DNA of 40,135 nt from Ferrovibrio sp. (GTDB taxonomy: Bacteria > Pseudomonadota > Alphaproteobacteria > Ferrovibrionales > Ferrovibrionaceae), in the NCBI RefSeq assembly GCF_017994015.1, contig NZ_JAGOLP010000031.1, forward strand, positions 1 through 40,135, in the 5' to 3' direction. Under the pieces are notes generated by a model. It ran no database searches, was not told the origin of the DNA, and was given only the letters and a program-made list of their open reading frames with translations. Made by a program: the position numbers and the translations under genes. Below are positions 35,693 to 40,135 of the stretch, in pieces (the first letter of the stretch is position 1; every line of letters starts with the position of its first letter).

Positions 35693-35785
35693 CGTCATAC
35701 CCGCGAAAGCGGGTATCTCATTAATCTCATTTTTAATTGGTTTTTCAGCAAAAATGGGATGCCCGGGTCAAGCCCGGGCATGACG
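35693..35785 (-). repeat. 93-bp paired palindromic element, copy B (inverted)
   Basis: Read on the minus strand it starts CGTCATGCCCGGGCTTGACC, has the same first hairpin, a diverged AT-rich core, then ACCCGCTTTCGCGGGT and TGACG. Length and layout match copy A within 1 bp, while the core differs, so both hairpins are conserved and the core is not. Confidence 0.75.
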
Positions 35786-35842
35786 CATAGGGGAGGTGTC
35801 GATCCCTGCCCCGGCAAGACAAAGCCCCCTGCCCCGCGCCCT

Positions 35843-36700
35843 TCACGCCCTGCTACTGAATTCCAGAAACACGCCATGCGCCGCTTCGGCTGGCACCAGC
35901 ACGGTGCCATCGAGGGCGCGGGCGTGCTCAATGCCCTGGGCGCTGAAATAGCGCGCGGCCGCTTCCGGGTTATGCACACGCAGGCGCATGCCGGCGATAT
36001 AGGGCGTCGGGCGGCTCTCGTCATGCTCCAGATCGGGGAACAGCGTGGCGAGATCAGTGGGGGTGACAAACAGCACATGTTCGCGGCCAACCCGGGCGGC
36101 GATCATGCGATCGGTGCGCACCGCGCTGCCGGCGCCGAACAGGGTTTCATAAGCCGCTTCGGTGGCAAGCGGATCATCGCAGACCACAACGCAGCCGGCG
36201 AGATGCGTGGCGCCATTGGGATGCAGCAGCCAAGCCGGCTGGCGCAGCAATTCGGCCGAGAGATGCTGACAGACAAACATCGAAACCGGCGGCGTGGCAT
36301 GGGGGGGCAGATGCACCAGGGCAAAGGCCGGCAACACAATGCCATCGGGCAACTGCAATTCGCGCTTCAGGCTTTGCACATCGGAGGGATTGAGGCCGGC
36401 GGCGGCAAAGGAAGCGCGGGTGGCTTCGGCATCGTCGCTGCCGAGCACAATCTTGTGCAGCCCCTCGCCCTTGGCGGCCAGCATCTCTTCCAAGCCGGCG
36501 GTGAAGCCGCCCGGCTCTGCGATGCCGAGCAGTTCGATGTAATTGGCGCCAAACATGATGCAGTAATTGCCGGTGGCCCAGCCGATATGGCGGCCGCGCG
36601 GCGTGATGCTGAAACCCAGCCGGGCATAGGTTTCGCGCGCCGCTTCAAGATCGCGCACAGTGACGACGGTATGGTCGATGCCGGTGAGAAAATGCGCCAT
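35843..36700 (-). CDS. glyoxalase-like domain protein (VOC superfamily)
   Basis: A 285-aa protein with two VOC-type halves: GIDHTVVTVRDLEAARETYARLG at the N-terminus with His10 and FGANYIELLG with a Glu, then HLAGCVVVCDDPLATEAAYETLFG in the second half and GVFLEFSS at the end. This fits the glyoxalase-like group with a large C-terminal extension. The substrate is unknown. It starts 32 nt after apt on the same strand and may be the third gene of the mtnP-apt unit, although a metabolic link is not obvious. Confidence 0.85.
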   Translation of the reverse strand: MAHFLTGIDHTVVTVRDLEAARETYARLGFSITPRGRHIGWATGNYCIMFGANYIELLGIAEPGGFTAGLEEMLAAKGEGLHKIVLGSDDAEATRASFAAAGLNPSDVQSLKRELQLPDGIVLPAFALVHLPPHATPPVSMFVCQHLSAELLRQPAWLLHPNGATHLAGCVVVCDDPLATEAAYETLFGAGSAVRTDRMIAARVGREHVLFVTPTDLATLFPDLEHDESRPTPYIAGMRLRVHNPEAAARYFSAQGIEHARALDGTVLVPAEAAHGVFLEFSSRA

Positions 36701-36732
36701 GCCGCCGCCCCTGTTTACGCGGATTTACTGAA

Positions 36733-37263
<531 letters not shown>

Positions 37264-37283
37264 AACTGGCAATCCTTGTCGGC

Positions 37284-38396
37284 TTAACGGTTGAGAATGC
37301 GGCCGGCCACCGCATCGAGTTTGCGCAGCACAGCCGGATCGCGCTTTTCCGGCGCGGTGATGAGAGCGTTTTCCAGCGCGGTGTCGCAGCCCTGATGGCA
37401 ATGCTCGGGCCGGTCCTTGAGATACTTCACCGCATGCGCCACCAGCGACTGGCCCTTGGAGGCATTATCCAGCAGCACGCGGATCACCGAGGCCACATCA
37501 ACATGATCGTGGTCCGGATGCCAGCAGTCAAAATCTGTCACCATGGCCACGCTGGCGTAGCAAAGCTCGGCCTCGCGCGCCAGCTTGGCTTCCGGCGCGT
37601 TGGTCATGCCGATCACGTCACAGCCCCAGCTCTTGTAGAGGAAACTTTCCGCCTGGGTGGAGAATTGCGGGCCTTCCATGCACAGATAGGTGCCGCCGCG
37701 CTGGGCGCTGATGCCGGCATCCTTCGCGGCCTGTTCCAGCGCGTCGCCGAGGCGATGGCAGACCGGATGCGCCGCCGAGACATGCGCCACCATGCCGGTG
37801 GAGAAGAAACTCTTCTGGCGCATGAAGGTGCGGTCGATGAACTGGTCCACAATCACAAAGCTGCCCGGCGGCAGATGCTCCTTGAACGAGCCGCAGGCCG
37901 AAACCGAGATCACGTCATGGCAGCCAACCCGCTTGAGCGCATCGATATTGGCGCGGTAATTCACTTCCGAGGGCGAATGGCGGTGGCCACGGCCATGGCG
38001 GGGCAGGAAAACCAGCTCGGCGCCTTCCAGCTTGCCAAACAGCAATTCATCCGACGGATCGCCCCAGGGGGTGGAAACCTTGCGCCATTGCATGTTGGTG
38101 AGGCCGGCCATGCCATAAAGCCCGCTGCCGCCCAGCACGCCGATACGCACCGGATCGCCGGGCTTGGCGATATAGGGCTTGGTCCAGGCGATTTTGCCGG
38201 CCGAAGCTTTCTTGGCCGGGGTTTTCTTAGCCGGGGCTTTCTTGACGGCCGGCTTTTGGACAGCGGCTTTTTTCACCGCAGCCTGCACCACCTTGGCGGC
38301 CGGCTTTTTCGCCGCCTTGGCAGCGGGCTTTTTGCTCGCCGGCTTTTTCACGGCCTTCTTTGCCACCTTTTTCACTGCTTTCTTAGCCTGGGCCAT
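37284..38396 (-). CDS. mtnP: S-methyl-5'-thioadenosine phosphorylase with a histone-H1-like N-terminal tail
   Basis: A 370-aa protein, about 80 residues longer than usual. The catalytic part begins near residue 84 ([14 protein letters not shown]) and has [33 protein letters not shown], the [13 protein letters not shown] active site and [11 protein letters not shown]. It cleaves methylthioadenosine with phosphate to adenine and methylthioribose-1-phosphate. Residues 1-68 contain 24 Lys and no acidic residue, in PAKKA-type units like histone H1 or AlgP tails; such a tail would bind nucleic acid. The ATG at 38396 has a GGGAG site, so the tail appears translated; an internal GTG at 38150 could give a normal-size form. 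Followed by apt. Confidence 0.92.
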   Translation of the reverse strand: MAQAKKAVKKVAKKAVKKPASKKPAAKAAKKPAAKVVQAAVKKAAVQKPAVKKAPAKKTPAKKASAGKIAWTKPYIAKPGDPVRIGVLGGSGLYGMAGLTNMQWRKVSTPWGDPSDELLFGKLEGAELVFLPRHGRGHRHSPSEVNYRANIDALKRVGCHDVISVSACGSFKEHLPPGSFVIVDQFIDRTFMRQKSFFSTGMVAHVSAAHPVCHRLGDALEQAAKDAGISAQRGGTYLCMEGPQFSTQAESFLYKSWGCDVIGMTNAPEAKLAREAELCYASVAMVTDFDCWHPDHDHVDVASVIRVLLDNASKGQSLVAHAVKYLKDRPEHCHQGCDTALENALITAPEKRDPAVLRKLDAVAGRILNR

Positions 38397-38484
38397 AGCT
38401 GGCTCCCCCTGTCGGAATCGCGGAAAAGTCGCGGCAGACTTAAGCAAACACTGCCTGCTCATGCAATAACAAAGCCGGGCAATA

Positions 38485-38514
38485 AAAAAGGCCGCCCGGC
38501 AAGGCGGCCTTTTT
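38485..38514. terminator. rho-independent terminator after petC
   Basis: AAAAAGGCCGCC (38485-38496) pairs with GGCGGCCTTTTT (38503-38514) around a 6-nt loop. On the minus strand it ends in a T-run 26 bp after the cytochrome c1 stop. It separates the bc1 operon from the mtnP promoter region (38397-38484). Confidence 0.9.
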
Positions 38515-38539
38515 CAAAAATCACCCGAGCATGCCGGGC

Positions 38540-39301
38540 TTACTTGAGATCGGCCCAGACCCGCTTCTTGGCGGCAATGAACAGGCCGGTCAGGATCAGC
38601 AGGAAGATCATCACCTTGAAGCCGAGGCGCTTGCGCTCCTCCAGCTTCGGCTCGGCGGTCCACATCAGGAAGGCCGAGACATCACGCGCCATCTGCTCCA
38701 CGGTCGCCTTGGTGCCATCGGCATAGGTGACCTGGTCCGGATTGAGCGGCTGCGGCATGGCAATCTGCTGGCCGGGGAAATACTTGTTGTAATGCAGGCC
38801 CTCGCCGAGCTGGAAACCGGCCGGCGGCTGGCTGTAGCCGCTGAGCAACGCAGCCAGATAATCCGGGCCCTGGGCGCGTGCCTTGGCGATCAGCGACAGA
38901 TCCAGCGGATAGGCGCCGCCATTGGCCGCCCGCGCCGCCTTCTCATTCGGGAAGGGCGACGGGAACTTGTCTGACGGCCGGCCCGGGCGCTTGAACATCT
39001 CACCCGAATCATCCGGACCATCGGTCACTTCATAGGTCGCCGCCAGCGCCTTCACTTCGGCTTCCGAGAAGCCGATATCGCGCAGGGTGCGGAAGGCGAC
39101 ATATTTGGCGGCATGGCAGGCGGCGCAGACTTCCTTGTAAACCTGGAAGCCACGCTGCAATTCGCCACGGTCGAAGGTGCCGAAAGCGCCGTCGAAGCTC
39201 CATTTCTGCTTCGGGGCCGGAATCTCGTCGCCGGCGGCCAGCACGGCCGGGGCGGCAAGGGCGAAAGCCAGGGCCGCAATGGCAGCACGCAGGGTCTTCA
39301 T
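38540..39301 (-). CDS. petC: cytochrome c1
   Basis: A 253-aa haem protein. A signal peptide (MKTLRAAIAALAFALAAPAVLAA) is followed by the haem motif CAACH in VCAACHAAKYVAFR, the axial-Met region (AMPQPLN) and one C-terminal membrane anchor (GFKVMIFLLILTGLFIAA). It takes electrons from the Rieske centre and passes them to cytochrome c in the bc1 complex, facing the periplasm. ATG 39301 is chosen because it opens directly into the signal peptide; a Met six codons earlier is possible. It lies 23 nt after cytochrome b in the usual petABC order. Confidence 0.96.
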   Translation of the reverse strand: MKTLRAAIAALAFALAAPAVLAAGDEIPAPKQKWSFDGAFGTFDRGELQRGFQVYKEVCAACHAAKYVAFRTLRDIGFSEAEVKALAATYEVTDGPDDSGEMFKRPGRPSDKFPSPFPNEKAARAANGGAYPLDLSLIAKARAQGPDYLAALLSGYSQPPAGFQLGEGLHYNKYFPGQQIAMPQPLNPDQVTYADGTKATVEQMARDVSAFLMWTAEPKLEERKRLGFKVMIFLLILTGLFIAAKKRVWADLK

Positions 39302-39324
39302 GGGGCTATCCTTGCGCATGAGGC

Positions 39325-40135
39325 TCACTCCGCCGCCGCTGCTGCCGCTTTGGGCAGCACGGGTTCACTGATCGAGGCCGGCAGCTTATCCGGCTTCTCG
39401 AACCAGCCGACCAGCGGGAACAGCACCAGGAAGTGCAGGAAGTAATACACGGTGCAGACCTGGCCGATGATCAGCGGCAGGCCTTCCGCCGGGCTGCCGC
39501 CGGAATAGCCGAGGCCAATGCAGGCGATCAGGAAGATCCAGGTCAGCCACTTGTAGGTCGGGCGGAACTTGGCCGAGCGCACGCGGCTGGTATCGAGCCA
39601 GGGCAGCAGGAACAGGATGGCGATGGCGCCGAACATCAGCAGCACGCCGCCAAGCTTGTCCGGCACCGAACGCAGGATGGCGTAGAAGGGCAGGAAGTAC
39701 CATTCCGGCACGATATGCGCCGGCGTCACCAGCGGGTTGGCCGGAATGTAGTTATCCGGATGGCCCAGCATGTTCGGGGCGTAGAACACGAAGAAGGCGA
39801 AGAACAGCAGGAAGACGCCAACGCCGACCGCATCCTTCACCGTGTAATACGGGTGGAACGGGATGGTGTCCTGCGGGCCCTTCACATCGATGCCCAGCGG
39901 GTTGTTGGAGCCATGCTGGTGCAGCGCCAGGATGTGCAGCAGCACCACGCCGACGATGACAAACGGCAGCAGGTAATGCAGCGAGAAGAAGCGGTTCAGG
40001 GTCGGGTTATCGACCGAATAGCCGCCCCACAGCCAGGTGACGATCGGCTCACCCACGCCCGGCAGAGCCGAGAACAGATTGGTGATCACGGTGGCGCCCC
40101 AGAAGGACATCTGGCCCCAGGGCAGCACATAGCCC
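39325..40135 (-). CDS. petB: cytochrome b of the bc1 complex (5' part off window)
   Basis: The last about 270 residues of cytochrome b; the start lies beyond the right edge. Seen: [20 protein letters not shown] at the edge, the third and fourth haem-ligand helix context ([21 protein letters not shown], His pair), the Qo-site PEWY in [16 protein letters not shown], and C-terminal spans. It holds both b haems and the quinol/quinone sites in the inner membrane. The Rieske gene petA is expected just beyond the edge. RegA controls such operons in related bacteria, but no RegA site can be checked here. Confidence 0.97.
   Translation of the reverse strand, partial: GYVLPWGQMSFWGATVITNLFSALPGVGEPIVTWLWGGYSVDNPTLNRFFSLHYLLPFVIVGVVLLHILALHQHGSNNPLGIDVKGPQDTIPFHPYYTVKDAVGVGVFLLFFAFFVFYAPNMLGHPDNYIPANPLVTPAHIVPEWYFLPFYAILRSVPDKLGGVLLMFGAIAILFLLPWLDTSRVRSAKFRPTYKWLTWIFLIACIGLGYSGGSPAEGLPLIIGQVCTVYYFLHFLVLFPLVGWFEKPDKLPASISEPVLPKAAAAAAE

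Noticed and set aside
35309..35785. CRISPR-like array
   Set aside because: Only two complete units in opposite orientation with no regular spacers and no cas gene; better explained as paired palindromic elements.
37395..38726. 443-codon plus-strand frame
   Set aside because: It is antisense to mtnP and crosses the petC terminator, so it is not a plausible gene.

Overview
This 40-kb window is a chromosomal segment of a free-living alphaproteobacterium, possibly Rhodospirillales-like; genus not resolved. The evidence is gene content largely restricted to or typical of that class: GcrA, GapR (DUF2312), RegB/RegA, a PAS_5 protein and alphaproteobacterial cytochrome bc1 genes. Most of the window is GC-rich and densely packed. 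The left 2.5 kb is visibly AT-rich and looks like the edge of an acquired island. No rRNA, tRNA, CRISPR array or transposase gene was seen.

Layout. (1) 1-2372, minus: one large AT-rich gene cut by the left edge. It encodes an SF2-type helicase fused to a C-terminal PD-(D/E)XK-type nuclease, a candidate anti-phage or plasmid-defence effector. (2) 2578-7059: a PAS_5 protein, a divergent alpha/beta hydrolase, then a minus-strand block (N-formylglutamate amidohydrolase family, YbdK-type ligase, DUF1244, gapR, small secreted protein). (3) 7170-14814, mostly plus: adrenodoxin-reductase-like flavoprotein, MFS transporter, a TonB/TolA-like protein on minus, bifunctional enoyl-CoA hydratase/3-hydroxyacyl-CoA dehydrogenase, release factor 3 and a small secreted protein. 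(4) 14818-22880, minus: eight genes joined by 4-bp overlaps or gaps of at most 4 nt: zwf, regB, regA, hldE, FAD oxidoreductase, aldo/keto reductase, hypothetical, double cyclic-nucleotide-binding protein. (5) 23092-25743: gcrA, a MarR-VOC pair divergent from a DUF1428 gene, and a TPR protein. (6) 25858-27622: secreted-repeat lipoprotein, ECF sigma factor and anti-sigma factor. (7) 27626-34133: PAS/GGDEF-like/EAL protein, acyl-CoA ligase, two hydrolases and an EamA transporter. (8) 34156-35842: an HTH-like protein and a repeat-rich stretch with two inverted 92/93-bp palindromic elements. (9) 35843-38396, minus: mtnP-apt-glyoxalase operon (adenine salvage). (10) 38540-40135, minus: cytochrome b (cut by the right edge) and cytochrome c1.

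How the genes work together. MtnP releases adenine from methylthioadenosine and Apt converts it to AMP. RegB/RegA is a redox two-component system translated in line with zwf, the NADPH-forming entry to the pentose phosphate and Entner-Doudoroff routes. The region upstream of gcrA carries four GANTC sites within 50 bp at roughly helical spacing plus an exact DnaA box, consistent with a DnaA/CcrM/GcrA cell-cycle circuit. A second exact DnaA box lies upstream of gapR.

The most unusual items are the island-borne helicase-nuclease, the histone-H1-like lysine-rich tail on MtnP, the gcrA control region, the predicted leaderless MarR gene with its operator inside its own promoter, and the paired palindromic elements near 35.3-35.8 kb.
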